The notes under the pieces were generated by a model. That model made no database searches, had not been told where the DNA came from, and was given only the letters and a program-made list of their open reading frames with translations. The position numbers and the translations under genes were made by a program. From Comamonadaceae bacterium (GTDB lineage Bacteria; Pseudomonadota; Gammaproteobacteria; Burkholderiales; Burkholderiaceae_C): a DNA stretch of 39,389 bases. Below, piece after piece: positions 15,908-24,600 of this stretch. The stretch's first letter is position 1. The number at the start of each line of letters is the position of its first letter. The DNA lies in assembly GCA_947485165.1 (NCBI GenBank), contig CANKRG010000016.1:1-39389 (forward strand). Direction: 5' to 3'.

Positions 15908-17200
15908 TTATCTGCGTCGCTCGTCTTGCGCGCCAGCCCACGCTTGCTGCCCTTGTGCGCTGGCAATGTAGGCTTCCATCAATTTTGTGGGGTCTTTTTT
16001 GAGATGATCTTTCCATGCGCCTAGCTTGATTTTTCCTTCCACCAAGCCGCGCATCACACCCACATGCTGAGTCCAGCCTACGCTGTTGCAGCCCACCATC
16101 ACATCGTCTTTGAACTGCAAACTCAAGTGTTTTCCATTTTTTAGATCAGTCAGCTCTACTTGCTCGCCCCCAGGTTGGCCTTGCCAGTCGCCAAAGCTGG
16201 TTGAAATCAACCCCAGCGTATCCAGCACGTTGATTTGCGTCACACCCTTTAGCTCGGCTTGCATGGCTTTGCCACGGCTGCAAGCCAGCATGTTCATGCC
16301 TGCAACCCGCGCTTGTTCTGCCGCATTGGGTTGAATAGCGCTGACGATGGTTTTGCCTGTAACCTTGTCAAAGGCTTCAGCGCAGTCACCCGCAGCAAAA
16401 ATACCTGGTACATTGGTTTGCAAATGCGCATCGGTCAAGACACCCAGCAAGCAACTGATACCGGAGTCTTTCAAAAAGCCAATCGCAGGCCGCACACCTG
16501 CTGCGCTGATGACCAAATCAGCTTCAATTGTTTTGCCGTTGCTTAATTTGACTTTCAAGGGTGCGCCAGATTCAATGGATTCAACTTTGGTCGCCGTGAA
16601 TACCTCGACACCTTTAGCTTGCACCCAATCGCGAATCATGCCGCCAGCGGTGGATCCCATCATGCGCGGCACCATGCGGTCGCCCATTTCTACAACGCTG
16701 AGTTTCACGCCACGGGCGGCCAGTGCTTCCATGATGATGCAACCGATGAAGCCCGCACCCAATTGCAGCACCCGCGAGCCCTTGTTTGCCAGCGCCATGA
16801 TGTGGCGCGCATCTTCCATGGTCCAGCAGGTGTGAACGCCTTCAGAGTCAATGCCAGGAATGGGTGGCTTGATGGGGTGCGAGCCGCTTGCAATCAACAA
16901 AGTATCAAACGTGATTTCTACGCCAGAATCTAGAGCTATCTTTTTAATAGCAATATCGACATGTTTTACGCCGGCTTGAACCCAATTTACATGTTGATTT
17001 TTAAGGTGTGACGGGTCTTTTCTCAAATAGGTTCCATCTTCCTTCACATTGCCCATCAGCAAATAGGGAATCGCCATGCGCGAGTAGGCCGGCACGGCTT
17101 CATCACTGACAATGGTGATGTTGTCGTACGGCGCCTGCTTGCGTATGGTTTCAGCAGCGATAACGCCGGCGGGGCCACCGCCGATGATGACGTGATGCAT
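15908..17200 (-). CDS. aorC: FAD/NAD-dependent subunit of aldehyde oxidoreductase (AorC-like)
   Basis: A 430-residue pyridine-nucleotide-disulfide-type oxidoreductase. The FAD site is 'HHVIIGGGPAGVIAAETIRK' at residues 2-21, the NAD site 'RVLQLGAGFIGCIIMEALAA' around residue 145, and the second FAD motif 'VPGIFAAGDCAEAFD' near residue 265. It lacks the redox-active Cys pair of disulfide reductases. In the AorABC enzymes of Aromatoleum/Azoarcus this subunit passes electrons between the Fe-S subunit and NAD+. Its start is 42 bp after aorB, and the MoaD-like gene follows. Residues ~74-89, just before 'DTLLIASGS', are encoded by a sequence aligning with the 46 bp repeat over its full length. Confidence 0.88.
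   Translation of the reverse strand: MHHVIIGGGPAGVIAAETIRKQAPYDNITIVSDEAVPAYSRMAIPYLLMGNVKEDGTYLRKDPSHLKNQHVNWVQAGVKHVDIAIKKIALDSGVEITFDTLLIASGSHPIKPPIPGIDSEGVHTCWTMEDARHIMALANKGSRVLQLGAGFIGCIIMEALAARGVKLSVVEMGDRMVPRMMGSTAGGMIRDWVQAKGVEVFTATKVESIESGAPLKVKLSNGKTIEADLVISAAGVRPAIGFLKDSGISCLLGVLTDAHLQTNVPGIFAAGDCAEAFDKVTGKTIVSAIQPNAAEQARVAGMNMLACSRGKAMQAELKGVTQINVLDTLGLISTSFGDWQGQPGGEQVELTDLKNGKHLSLQFKDDVMVGCNSVGWTQHVGVMRGLVEGKIKLGAWKDHLKKDPTKLMEAYIASAQGQQAWAGAQDERRR
16935..16980. repeat. 46 bp dispersed repeat-like sequence inside aorC (orientation A)
   Basis: GCTATCTTTTTAATAGCAAT...TTTTACGCCGGCTTGAA aligns gap-free with 21121-21166, keeping both ends (GCTAT-N5-TAATAGC and ACGCCGGCT). It encodes AorC residues ~74-89 with no evident length increase, so it may have replaced native sequence. 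Confidence 0.6.
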
Positions 17201-17242
17201 ATTTACGACCTTACTCTTTATGACCTTATGTGAAGCCTAGAA

Positions 17243-19090
17243 TTAAAGCCCGAGACGTTCGCGCGTTGCTTGTGTCGGGCGACCTTCTGTGTCCCAACCA
17301 CGTGCGGCATAGTATTTCGGCATCATCTCAGCCAGCATATTGACCTTGCCTTTGGCTGGGCCTGTCTTGCAAGCTTCTTCCAGCAAACGTTTTGGCAAGC
17401 TGTCGTCTTTCGCGGTAAAGCCAGCGCGGTTGTTGAACTCGCGCTCCATGTTCCAGATGCGTTCGCCGATTTTTTCCAGTTCCTCGGTGGTGTATTGGTC
17501 GCCACATGCGGCCGCGAGTTGCGGTGCCAGGTCGGTCAAGCCCCAGGCAAAGGTCGTAAAAATGCACAAACCCGATGAGTCAAACGCTGCGGTCGCGTCT
17601 TGAAACGCCTTGACCAGCTCTGGTTTGCCTTCGTGCTCCAACGGATCGGTTTTGACGGGAATGCCCAGCACCTCAGACGCAATGGTGTAGCCACGCAAAT
17701 GGCAGCCACCCCGGTTTGACGTGGCGTAAGCCAGGCCAATGCCTTGAATGGCACGGCCATCGTAAGCCGGGAACTCTTGCCCTTTACTGCTCATGCTCAG
17801 TTCTGGGTGACCGTATTTAGCCGTCAAACGTTTAGAGCCTTGGCCAATTTCTTTGCCAAAACCGCGGCCATAAATAGTTTCTTCTGCCAAAAATGCCAGT
17901 GTTTCGGCCGAGCCAAATTTGGCGTCAATACCAATTTGTTCTTTGGTCAACACCCCCATTTCGTACAACTCCATCACCGCGCCCACGGTGGTGCCGAAGC
18001 TGATCGGGTCAATGCCTTCTTCGTTGCACAGCAGATTGGCATATTGCAGCGCTTCCAGGTCGTTCACGCCATTGGCTGCGCCCAGCGCCCAAGCCGCTTC
18101 ATACTCCAAGCCGCCATTGGCACCTTTGTACTGCGGTTTGTTGACGATGGTGAAGTGGTTTTCATCCATTTTGCTGATGCGACCGCAAGCAATCGTGCAA
18201 CCAAAGCAGGCTTGATTCGTCACCAGATGTTTTTTACCATCCGATTTGCGCGGTGCGGCCATGGCTTCTGCACCAATGTCTTTGGCGCCTTCAAACTGGT
18301 TGTCACGGTGGTTGCGCGTTGGCAATGCACCGGTTTCGTTGATCACACTCATCAGAACCTGCGTGCCCATGGCGGGTAAACCTGTGCCGGTGACGCCGTT
18401 TTCTGCCAAGATTTTCTTCTTCTCAGCGATCACTTTCATGAACTCTTTGGGGTTGTGCAAGTTGCCTACACCTTTGGTACCACGCACCGCGATAGCTTTG
18501 AGGTTTTTACTGCCCATCACCGCACCCACGCCCGAGCGTCCCGCCGCACGGTGCAAATCATTGACCACAGCGGCAAAGAGCACGCCATTTTCACCGGCTT
18601 TGCCAATGCTGGAGACACGGGTGAGCGGGTCTTGCAAACTGGTTTTTAAGATGCCTTCGGTCTCCCAAACGCTCTTGCCCCACAAATGAGACGCATCGCG
18701 CAACTCGGCAACATCGTCATTCACATACAAGTAAACGGGCGTCGGTGATTTGCCTTCAAAAATCACCATGTCCCAACCCGCCATTTTGAACTCCGCGCCC
18801 CAGTAGCCGCCAGAGTTTGAGCAGGCAATCGCACCGGTCAACGGGCTTTTGGTGATCACGGTATAGCGCCCACCGGTCGACGCCATCGTTCCCGTCAGCG
18901 GGCCCGTGGACCAGATGATTTTGTTGGCCGGTGACAGAGGGTCGACCGTGGCATCCATTTCTTCAACCAAATATTTCGTGCCTAAGCCGCGCGAGCCAAT
19001 GTAGGCATTCGCCCAATCCATCTTCAGAGGTTCAGACTTGACGGTTCCCGCAGTCAAGTTAACGCGAAGTATTTTTCCTGCCCATGACAT
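17243..19090 (-). CDS. aorB: Tungsten-containing aldehyde:ferredoxin oxidoreductase, catalytic subunit
   Basis: 615 residues, the usual size for the AOR family. The catalytic subunit oxidises aldehydes to acids (reversible in some members) at a tungsten-bis-metallopterin beside a [4Fe-4S] cluster. Cluster ligands are Cys295, Cys298 and Cys302 in 'ACFGCTIACGR' and Cys509 in 'DSSGLC'; spacing fits P. furiosus AOR (288/291/295/494). Pterin-binding stretches 'GTGLPAMGT', 'EEGIDPISFG' and 'DSSGLC' are present, and 'STGGRYTVITKSPLTG' and 'RAAGRSGVGAVMGSKNLKA' are family blocks in the N-domain. A strong AAGGAG site precedes the ATG. Genes in order: ferredoxin subunit, this, FAD subunit, MoaD-like, unknown. 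Cytoplasmic, as there is no signal peptide. Confidence 0.95.
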   Translation of the reverse strand: MSWAGKILRVNLTAGTVKSEPLKMDWANAYIGSRGLGTKYLVEEMDATVDPLSPANKIIWSTGPLTGTMASTGGRYTVITKSPLTGAIACSNSGGYWGAEFKMAGWDMVIFEGKSPTPVYLYVNDDVAELRDASHLWGKSVWETEGILKTSLQDPLTRVSSIGKAGENGVLFAAVVNDLHRAAGRSGVGAVMGSKNLKAIAVRGTKGVGNLHNPKEFMKVIAEKKKILAENGVTGTGLPAMGTQVLMSVINETGALPTRNHRDNQFEGAKDIGAEAMAAPRKSDGKKHLVTNQACFGCTIACGRISKMDENHFTIVNKPQYKGANGGLEYEAAWALGAANGVNDLEALQYANLLCNEEGIDPISFGTTVGAVMELYEMGVLTKEQIGIDAKFGSAETLAFLAEETIYGRGFGKEIGQGSKRLTAKYGHPELSMSSKGQEFPAYDGRAIQGIGLAYATSNRGGCHLRGYTIASEVLGIPVKTDPLEHEGKPELVKAFQDATAAFDSSGLCIFTTFAWGLTDLAPQLAAACGDQYTTEELEKIGERIWNMEREFNNRAGFTAKDDSLPKRLLEEACKTGPAKGKVNMLAEMMPKYYAARGWDTEGRPTQATRERLGL

Positions 19091-19133
19091 GATGTGTTCT
19101 CCTTATGAATAGAGATTGAACTAATACGTTGAA

Positions 19134-19610
19134 TTACGAAGCTGAGGTCTGGTTGCCGAGCTTGTCGGCCCACTGCGCCATCTTGCCCAGACCAGTCCAG
19201 TTGGCATCGATAAAGGTGATCGCGCCCGTTGGGCAAGCCGATGCGCAGGCGGGGTCGCCACCGCACAGGTCGCACTTTTGCACTTTGCCAGTTTCTTCGA
19301 CGTAGTTGATCGTGCCAAATGGGCAGGCGATGGTGCAAACCTTGCAGCCCACGCAGGTGCTCTCGTTCACGACTTTGGCACCCGTCGCTGCGTCAACCGT
19401 GATGGCCTCTACCGGGCAAGCATGCAGGCACCAAGCCTCATCACACTGGGTACAGGTGTACGGAACTTTTTTGCCGGTATGGTGGAAATCAAAAACTTTG
19501 ATGCGGGATTTGGCTGTGGCAAATGTCCCATAGTTTTCAAAAGAACAGGCCATTTCGCACTGTAAGCAGCCGGTGCATTTGTCTGGGTTGATGTGCAATA
19601 TCTTTTGCAT
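19134..19610 (-). CDS. aorA: Four-cluster ferredoxin subunit of aldehyde oxidoreductase
   Basis: 158 residues with sixteen Cys in four groups: 'CTGCLQCEMAC', 'CTQCDEAWCLHAC', 'CVGCKVCTIAC' and 'CDLCGGDPACASAC'. This is the HycB/DmsB-type pattern for four [4Fe-4S] clusters. In AorABC enzymes this electron-transfer subunit links the tungsten subunit to the FAD subunit and can form long filaments by self-association. It is the first gene of the operon, with AGGAG 8 nt before the ATG, and ends 43 bp before aorB. Residues after 'AITFIDANWTG' form a short polar tail. No twin-arginine or Sec signal, so cytoplasmic. Confidence 0.93.
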   Translation of the reverse strand: MQKILHINPDKCTGCLQCEMACSFENYGTFATAKSRIKVFDFHHTGKKVPYTCTQCDEAWCLHACPVEAITVDAATGAKVVNESTCVGCKVCTIACPFGTINYVEETGKVQKCDLCGGDPACASACPTGAITFIDANWTGLGKMAQWADKLGNQTSAS

Positions 19611-19768
19611 ACTTTTGACTCCTGTGGGTTAACTATCGATAGCAGCAGACATACCTATGTTTTGCAATGCTTATGAAATGAATAACATAACTATCATCTG
19701 CACATTGAACCGCTGACAATCTAGTGTTAACCCTTGGTTTGCATCGATGGAATGCGAAAATTCTCAAT

Positions 19769-19787
19769 CTGAAACACTTGTGTTCAG
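19769..19787. promoter_or_regulatory. Interrupted palindrome in the aor/transporter divergent promoter region
   Basis: CTGAAACACTTGTGTTCAG: arms CTGA-A-ACAC and GTGT-TCAG around TT, one bulged base. The whole 213 bp region 19611-19823 holds no gene. It also has CTATCGATAG (19633-19642) and an inverted GGGTTAAC/GTTAACCC pair about 90 bp apart. I see no convincing FNR box. Confidence 0.3.
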
Positions 19788-19823
19788 GGTAACATCACGG
19801 GTATATTTTTTTGGAGCAAACCC

Positions 19824-21095
19824 ATGTTTGTCGTCGGTATTCCGCTTGATTTTTTCCTTTTTGGTTTGACGCTTTTGGGTGTCGCGCTGTTTCACCACCA
19901 TGTGCTTAAAGTAGCCCTGACTGGATTGGCTGTCATTACGCTGTATAAGCTCGGCTTTAGCGATTTTTCAGGCACGCCAGGATTTTCAGGCTTATTGAAA
20001 CTGATAGGGCACGAGTGGGTCACCATTGCCAATTTATTGGGTTTGTTGCTGGGTTTTGCATTGTTGGCCGATCATTTTGAGAAAACCGAAATCCCCGCCA
20101 TCCTGCCTAAGTACCTGCCAGATGACTGGAAGGGCGGCTTTGTGATGCTGATTTTGGTGTTTTTCATGTCCAGCTTTTTGGACAACATTGCAGCCGCCAT
20201 GATTGGCGGCACGATGGCCGCCGTTTTGTATAAGCGTAAGGTGCACATCGGCTTTTTGGCTGCCATTGTTGCCGCAAGTAATGCGGGTGGGGCGGGCAGT
20301 GTAGTGGGAGACACAACGACAACAATGATGTGGATTGGTGGCGTCGCGCCAGCGCAGGTGTTTGAAGCTTATGTGGGCTCTTTCGTCGCTTTGAGCATTT
20401 TTGGCGTTATCGCAGCACGCCAGCAGCATGCTTACCAGCCGATTTTGAAAGATTCCCCGTTAGGTGCACACGTGCATTGGGCGCGCCTGTGTATTGTTGG
20501 CATCATTTTGCTCAGCGCTGTAGGCGCCAATGTGTTTTTTAATTTGAACTACCCAGCTGTTTTGGGCAGCTTCCCAGTCATTGGCGTGGCGGTTTGGGTG
20601 GCTATTTTGGCGACGACGCCATGGCGCAAACCGACTTGGAGTTTGCTGCCAGAGGCATTCAAAGGCAGTATTTTTTTGCTGTCCTTAGTCATGTGCGCAT
20701 CCATGATGCCGGTGCAGCATCTGCCTGTGGCATCGTGGCAAAGCGCCTTCGGTTTGGGCTTTTTGAGCGCCGTGTTCGACAACATTCCTTTGACTGCTCT
20801 CGCTTTGAAACAGGGCGGCTACGATTGGGGCTTTTTGGCTTACGCTGTCGGCTTTGGTGGAAGCATGCTGTGGTTTGGTTCGTCTGCGGGCGTTGCTTTA
20901 AGTAATATGTATCCTGAGGCCAAGTCTGTGGGCGCTTGGATCAAAGCTGGCTGGCACATTGCTTTGGGCTATGTGGTCGGCTTCATCGTTTTGCTGCTGG
21001 TTGTAGGCTGGCATCCGCAAGAAAAGCAGGGGAAAGGCGTACAAGCTAAACCTACTGTTTCTACAACTGTTGAGAGTGCCAAGCCAGTACATTAG
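19824..21095 (+). CDS. Ion transporter of the NhaD/ArsB (IT) superfamily
   Basis: 423 residues with about ten to eleven hydrophobic helices and the paired re-entrant motifs of the ion transporter superfamily: 'SSFLDNIAAAMIGGTMA', 'ASNAGGAGSVVGDTTTTMMW' in the first half and 'SAVFDNIPLTALAL' with 'GSSAGVALSN' in the second. Sequence databases often name such proteins citrate transporter or Na+/H+ antiporter NhaD-like; which ion or acid it carries is not readable. Located in the inner membrane. GGAG stands 10 nt before the ATG. It is divergent from the aldehyde oxidoreductase operon, so import of an acid or aldehyde-related substrate, or ion homeostasis, could be linked to it; this is inference only. 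Confidence 0.75.
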   Translation: MFVVGIPLDFFLFGLTLLGVALFHHHVLKVALTGLAVITLYKLGFSDFSGTPGFSGLLKLIGHEWVTIANLLGLLLGFALLADHFEKTEIPAILPKYLPDDWKGGFVMLILVFFMSSFLDNIAAAMIGGTMAAVLYKRKVHIGFLAAIVAASNAGGAGSVVGDTTTTMMWIGGVAPAQVFEAYVGSFVALSIFGVIAARQQHAYQPILKDSPLGAHVHWARLCIVGIILLSAVGANVFFNLNYPAVLGSFPVIGVAVWVAILATTPWRKPTWSLLPEAFKGSIFLLSLVMCASMMPVQHLPVASWQSAFGLGFLSAVFDNIPLTALALKQGGYDWGFLAYAVGFGGSMLWFGSSAGVALSNMYPEAKSVGAWIKAGWHIALGYVVGFIVLLLVVGWHPQEKQGKGVQAKPTVSTTVESAKPVH

Positions 21096-21120
21096 CCATC
21101 GATAAATTGATGTCGAATAG

Positions 21121-21166
21121 GCTATAAATTTAATAGCTACTTAAATAGTAAATACGCCGGCTATAG
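21121..21166. repeat. 46 bp dispersed repeat, reference copy (orientation A)
   Basis: Reads GCTATAAATTTAATAGC (a 17 bp near-palindrome), TACTTAAATAGTAAA, then TACGCCGGCTATAG. It ends 19 bp before the 2-hydroxyacid dehydrogenase start and lies in its 5' region. Confidence 0.85.
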
Positions 21167-21185
21167 TCATATATTAAAGATAAAA

Positions 21186-22151
21186 ATGAATAAATTGAAA
21201 ATACTTGTTACACGTGCCATCTTTCCTGAAATACTGGAAAAATTAGCGCAGTATTTTGATATTGAAGCCAACCAAGCAGACGACATTTGGACAAAATCTC
21301 AGCTGATTGAGAAGCTGCAAGGCAAAGTCGGCGCTTTCACGTTTGGCTTAGAGCGTATCGACGCTGAGCTGTTGGCCGTCTGTCCGCAGCTCAAAATTTG
21401 CGCCAACATGACGGTGGGTTACAACAATTTTGATTTGGCAGCGATGTCGGCGGCAGGTGTGGTCGGTACCAATGCCCCTGACACCTTGACTGAAACCACG
21501 GCTGATTTTGGCTTTGCGCTGCTGATGGCAACCGCTAGACGTGTGACTGAGAGCGAGCATTTCCTGCGCGCTGGCAAGTGGAAAAGCTGGCGGTTTGACA
21601 TGTTTGCCGGCAGCGAGGTGCATGGCAGCACGCTTGGCATCATCGGCATGGGAAAAATTGGCCAAGCAATTGCCAAACGCGGCGCGTTTGGCTTTGGCAT
21701 GAAAGTGATTTACAACAACCGTTCCCAGTTAGATACGGCGACAGAAGCCGCTTGCCAAGCCCGCTATGTCAGTAAAACCGAGCTCTTGCAAACGGCTGAC
21801 CACGTCATGCTGGTCGTGCCGTATTCTGCAGAGTCGCACCACACCATTGGCTCGGCTGAGCTGGCGCTGATGAAGCCAACGTCCCATTTGATCAATCTCG
21901 CGCGCGGTGGCATTGTGGACGATGCCGCTTTGGCGCTGGCGCTCAAAAACAAGCAAATCGCTGCGGCCGGCTTGGATGTGTTTGAAGGCGAGCCGTCTGT
22001 TCACCCTGATTTGCTCACCGTGCCGAATATCGTCCTCACCCCCCACATCGCCAGCAGCACCGTGCCCACGCGCATGGCGATGGCGAACAAGGCGGTGGAA
22101 AACTTGGTCGGTTATCTACGCAATGGCAAAGCCGTTTCACCACTCAATTAG
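21186..22151 (+). CDS. D-2-hydroxyacid dehydrogenase (glyoxylate/hydroxypyruvate reductase type)
   Basis: 321 residues of the D-isomer-specific 2-hydroxyacid dehydrogenase family. The nucleotide site is 'LGIIGMGKIGQAIAKRG' (residues ~147-163), followed by 'VIYNNRSQ', where Asn-Asn-Arg instead of Asp suggests NADPH. 'INLARGGIVDDAALALAL' holds the substrate Arg, 'AGLDVFEGEPSVHPDLL' the catalytic Glu and 'VLTPHIASST' the catalytic His. It resembles GhrB-like reductases that convert glyoxylate or hydroxypyruvate to glycolate or glycerate. A cytoplasmic dimer in known members. rmuC begins 68 bp downstream on the same strand. A copy of the 46 bp repeat lies in its leader. Confidence 0.9.
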   Translation: MNKLKILVTRAIFPEILEKLAQYFDIEANQADDIWTKSQLIEKLQGKVGAFTFGLERIDAELLAVCPQLKICANMTVGYNNFDLAAMSAAGVVGTNAPDTLTETTADFGFALLMATARRVTESEHFLRAGKWKSWRFDMFAGSEVHGSTLGIIGMGKIGQAIAKRGAFGFGMKVIYNNRSQLDTATEAACQARYVSKTELLQTADHVMLVVPYSAESHHTIGSAELALMKPTSHLINLARGGIVDDAALALALKNKQIAAAGLDVFEGEPSVHPDLLTVPNIVLTPHIASSTVPTRMAMANKAVENLVGYLRNGKAVSPLN

Positions 22152-22219
22152 TTGAAATTAATAGCCAAATCGGTTTTAATTTACTGTTATTAAATCCAGT
22201 ACCAAGTAGAATCAGCGTG

Positions 22220-23632
22220 ATGGATGTTTCGAACTTAAGCCCCGCCGTCGTGATTTGGTCTTTGCTTGCGCTGGTGGCGTTCAACATCATCGTTGTGCTG
22301 TGGTTTGCGGTGCGCAAAGCCGACAGGCAAGCGACCGAAGCGGCCGTGCAAGGCAAGGTGGAGCTTTTGGGCGCTGTCTCGGCCACCTCTGAACGGCTAG
22401 AGCGAGAGCTGCGCCGTGAAATTACTGAGTCTTCTCGCGGTGGCCGGCAAGAGCTGACGCAGAGCTTCGGCGCATTTCAGCAGGCCGTGGTGCTACAAAG
22501 CGGCGAAGCCTTCCGCACGCAAAACACGCAGATTGATGCGCTGACCGTGCAATCCAGCCAACAGCTCGCCACGCTGCAAAAAACTTTGGCTGATACGCTG
22601 ACAACACAGCTGCAAGGCTTGTCTGAGTCCAACGCGCGCCGCATGAACGAGGTGCGCGACACGCTGGAAAAGCAGCTCATGCAGCTGCAAACCACCAATT
22701 CCGCCAAGCTCGACGAAATGCGCGCCACGGTCGACGAAAAGCTGCAAAACACCTTGCAAGCGCGCTTGGGCGAGAGCTTCAAACAAGTGGCGGATCGCCT
22801 TGAGCAAGTCCACAAAGGCTTGGGCGAAATGCAAACGCTGGCGCAGGGCGTGGGCGATTTGAAGCATTTGCTCACCAACGTCAAAACACGCGGTATTTTT
22901 GGCGAAGCGCAGCTGGCCAGTTTGCTGGAGCAAGTGTTCACCGTTGACCAATATGGTGCGCAAATTGCCACCAAACCGGGCAGCAAAAACGTCGTCGATT
23001 TTGCCGTCAAGCTGCCAGGCAGGTCGGTCGATGGCGAGCCGCTGTGGCTGCCGATTGACGCGAAATTCCCAAATGAAGACTACGAACGCCTGCTAGACGC
23101 GCAAGGCAACGCCGATGTATTGGGCGCAGAAGCGGCAGGCAAAGCGCTGGAGCTGCGGATTCGCTTAGAAGCCAAGTCCATCTCAGAAAAATACATAGAG
23201 CCGCCCTACACCACCGATTTTGCGATTTTGTTTTTGCCAACAGAAGGCTTGTACGCCGAAGTGCTGCGCCGGCCGGGTTTGATGGAGTCGCTACAACGTG
23301 ACCACCGCATCACTTTGGCGGGGCCGACCACGCTTTTGGCGATGCTCAGTTCGCTGCAAATGGGTTTCCGAACGCTGGCTTTGGAGAAACGCTCCAGCGA
23401 AGTATGGCAAGTGCTGGGTGCGGTGAAGACAGAGTTCGGCAAGTTTGGCGACGTGCTGGCTTCAGTTCGCTCACAAACGCAAACCGTGCTGAACACCATA
23501 GACCGCGCCGAAACCCGCAGCCGCGCCATGGGACGTGCTTTGAAGCAAGTAGAAGCATTGCCTGAGACGCAAGCGCAGGCCTTGCTGCTGAGTGATAAGG
23601 ATGTTGACGACCCAACCAGTGAGGGTGGTTAA
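22220..23632 (+). CDS. rmuC: DNA recombination protein RmuC
   Basis: 470 residues: an N-terminal membrane helix (residues ~10-28, 'VVIWSLLALVAFNIIVVLWF'), a long Gln/Glu-rich coiled coil (~45-200, 'LTVQSSQQLATLQKTLADTL'), then the RmuC nuclease-like domain with 'LLTNVKTRGIFGEAQLASLL', 'LPIDAKFPNEDYERL', 'YIEPPYTTDFAILFLPTEGL' and 'TTLLAMLSSLQMGFRTLAL'. RmuC limits DNA inversions at short inverted repeats, which is notable in a genome rich in palindromic repeats. An in-frame GTG immediately upstream (22217) is an alternative start. It converges with the LOG-family gene, 44 bp apart. Confidence 0.92.
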   Translation: MDVSNLSPAVVIWSLLALVAFNIIVVLWFAVRKADRQATEAAVQGKVELLGAVSATSERLERELRREITESSRGGRQELTQSFGAFQQAVVLQSGEAFRTQNTQIDALTVQSSQQLATLQKTLADTLTTQLQGLSESNARRMNEVRDTLEKQLMQLQTTNSAKLDEMRATVDEKLQNTLQARLGESFKQVADRLEQVHKGLGEMQTLAQGVGDLKHLLTNVKTRGIFGEAQLASLLEQVFTVDQYGAQIATKPGSKNVVDFAVKLPGRSVDGEPLWLPIDAKFPNEDYERLLDAQGNADVLGAEAAGKALELRIRLEAKSISEKYIEPPYTTDFAILFLPTEGLYAEVLRRPGLMESLQRDHRITLAGPTTLLAMLSSLQMGFRTLALEKRSSEVWQVLGAVKTEFGKFGDVLASVRSQTQTVLNTIDRAETRSRAMGRALKQVEALPETQAQALLLSDKDVDDPTSEGG

Positions 23633-23676
23633 GCCGAGGCAAGTCGAGATAGGCCGAGGTTCAAATCGATACTGTA

Positions 23677-24543
23677 TCAACCCAGCTGGTAAAACGTTTT
23701 GATGGTGTGCCAAGCCACTTGTGGGTCGTCGGTGTAGGTGAACAGTGCCAAATCTTCTTTTGAAATCGTACCTTCTTCCAGCATAACATCAAAATTGATC
23801 AAGCGCTTCCAATAATCGACGCCAAACAAAACGATGGGCACGGGCTTGGCTTTGCGGGTTTGCACCAGCGTCAGCACTTCAAACAACTCGTCCATGGTGC
23901 CCATACCGCCGGGAAAGGCGACCAGCGCTTTGGCGCGCATCATGAAATGCATTTTGCGCAGGGCAAAGTAGTGGAATTTGAAGTTCAGCGAAGGCGACAC
24001 GTAAGGGTTGCCGCTTTGTTCATGCGGCAACGCAATATTCAGCCCCACCGTCAAAGCGCCCAAGTCGTGTGCCCCTCTATTGGCTGCTTCCATGATGCCA
24101 GGGCCGCCGCCTGTGCAGATGTAGAGGCGCTCTTTGGACGGTTTGCGTGCGCCATAGCCTGCTACCAAACGCGAAAATTGCCGCGCTTGCTCGTAGTACT
24201 GGGCGTTATGCATCTTTTGTGCGGCTGCTGCAATCGCTTCGGCATCACCTGATGCTATCGCCGCTTGCTGAATCCGCAACGCATCTTCTGGCGCAGCGAA
24301 ACGCGCACTACCAAAAACGACAATCGTGTTTTCTATCCCCAGCGCTTGCATCTCCAGCTCCGGCTTGAGCATCTCCAGCTGCATGCGCAAACCCCGCGTC
24401 TCGCGGCGCAGCAAAAATTCAGGGTCTGCAAAAGCGAGGCGGTAGGCATCTGCATTCAGTGGGCTGCCTTCGTTGGCATGGTGTTGTAGTTCGGCCCAAG
24501 CGTTGGCCAGACGGGAGACGTTCAGGTCTTGTGTGTTTTGCAT
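23677..24543 (-). CDS. LOG-family protein (TIGR00730, Rossmann fold)
   Basis: A 288-residue lysine-decarboxylase-like Rossmann protein with the LOG signatures 'CTGGGPGIMEAANRGAHD' and 'VAFPGGMGTMDELFEVL' (the PGGxGTxxE motif). Family members cleave nucleoside-5'-monophosphates, releasing ribose-5-phosphate, and some activate cytokinins. The N-terminal ~90 residues ('LANAWAELQHHANEG') extend the core, as in the larger type of LOG proteins. The start is uncertain: ATG 24543 is given; ATG 24573 would begin right at the T-run of the efp terminator; neither has a Shine-Dalgarno sequence. Cytoplasmic. Possibly translated from readthrough of efp or from a leaderless transcript. Confidence 0.87.
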   Translation of the reverse strand: MQNTQDLNVSRLANAWAELQHHANEGSPLNADAYRLAFADPEFLLRRETRGLRMQLEMLKPELEMQALGIENTIVVFGSARFAAPEDALRIQQAAIASGDAEAIAAAAQKMHNAQYYEQARQFSRLVAGYGARKPSKERLYICTGGGPGIMEAANRGAHDLGALTVGLNIALPHEQSGNPYVSPSLNFKFHYFALRKMHFMMRAKALVAFPGGMGTMDELFEVLTLVQTRKAKPVPIVLFGVDYWKRLINFDVMLEEGTISKEDLALFTYTDDPQVAWHTIKTFYQLG

Positions 24544-24573
24544 GATGCTATTGTGGATGAAATTTTCGGCCAT

Positions 24574-24600
24574 AAAAAAAGGCTCAGATAGAGCCTTTTT
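24574..24600 (-). terminator. Rho-independent terminator of efp
   Basis: AAAAAGGCTC-loop-GAGCCTTTTT: 10 bp stem at 24576-24600 and a T-run of seven on the minus strand (24574-24580). It lies 29 bp after the efp stop codon and touches a possible LOG start codon. Confidence 0.9.

Noticed and set aside
19633-19642. CTATCGATAG as an FNR/Anr site for the aor operon
   Set aside because: FNR sites read TTGAT-N4-ATCAA; this lacks TTG/CAA ends and is only 23 bp from the start codon.
22146-22195. AT-rich stretch with AATTAATAGCC before rmuC as a thirteenth repeat copy
   Set aside because: Only one end matches; the GCCGGCTATAG end is absent at the right distance.
23633-23676. Terminator between rmuC and the LOG gene
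   Set aside because: GCCGAGG occurs twice as a direct repeat only; no stem with a T-run could be found.
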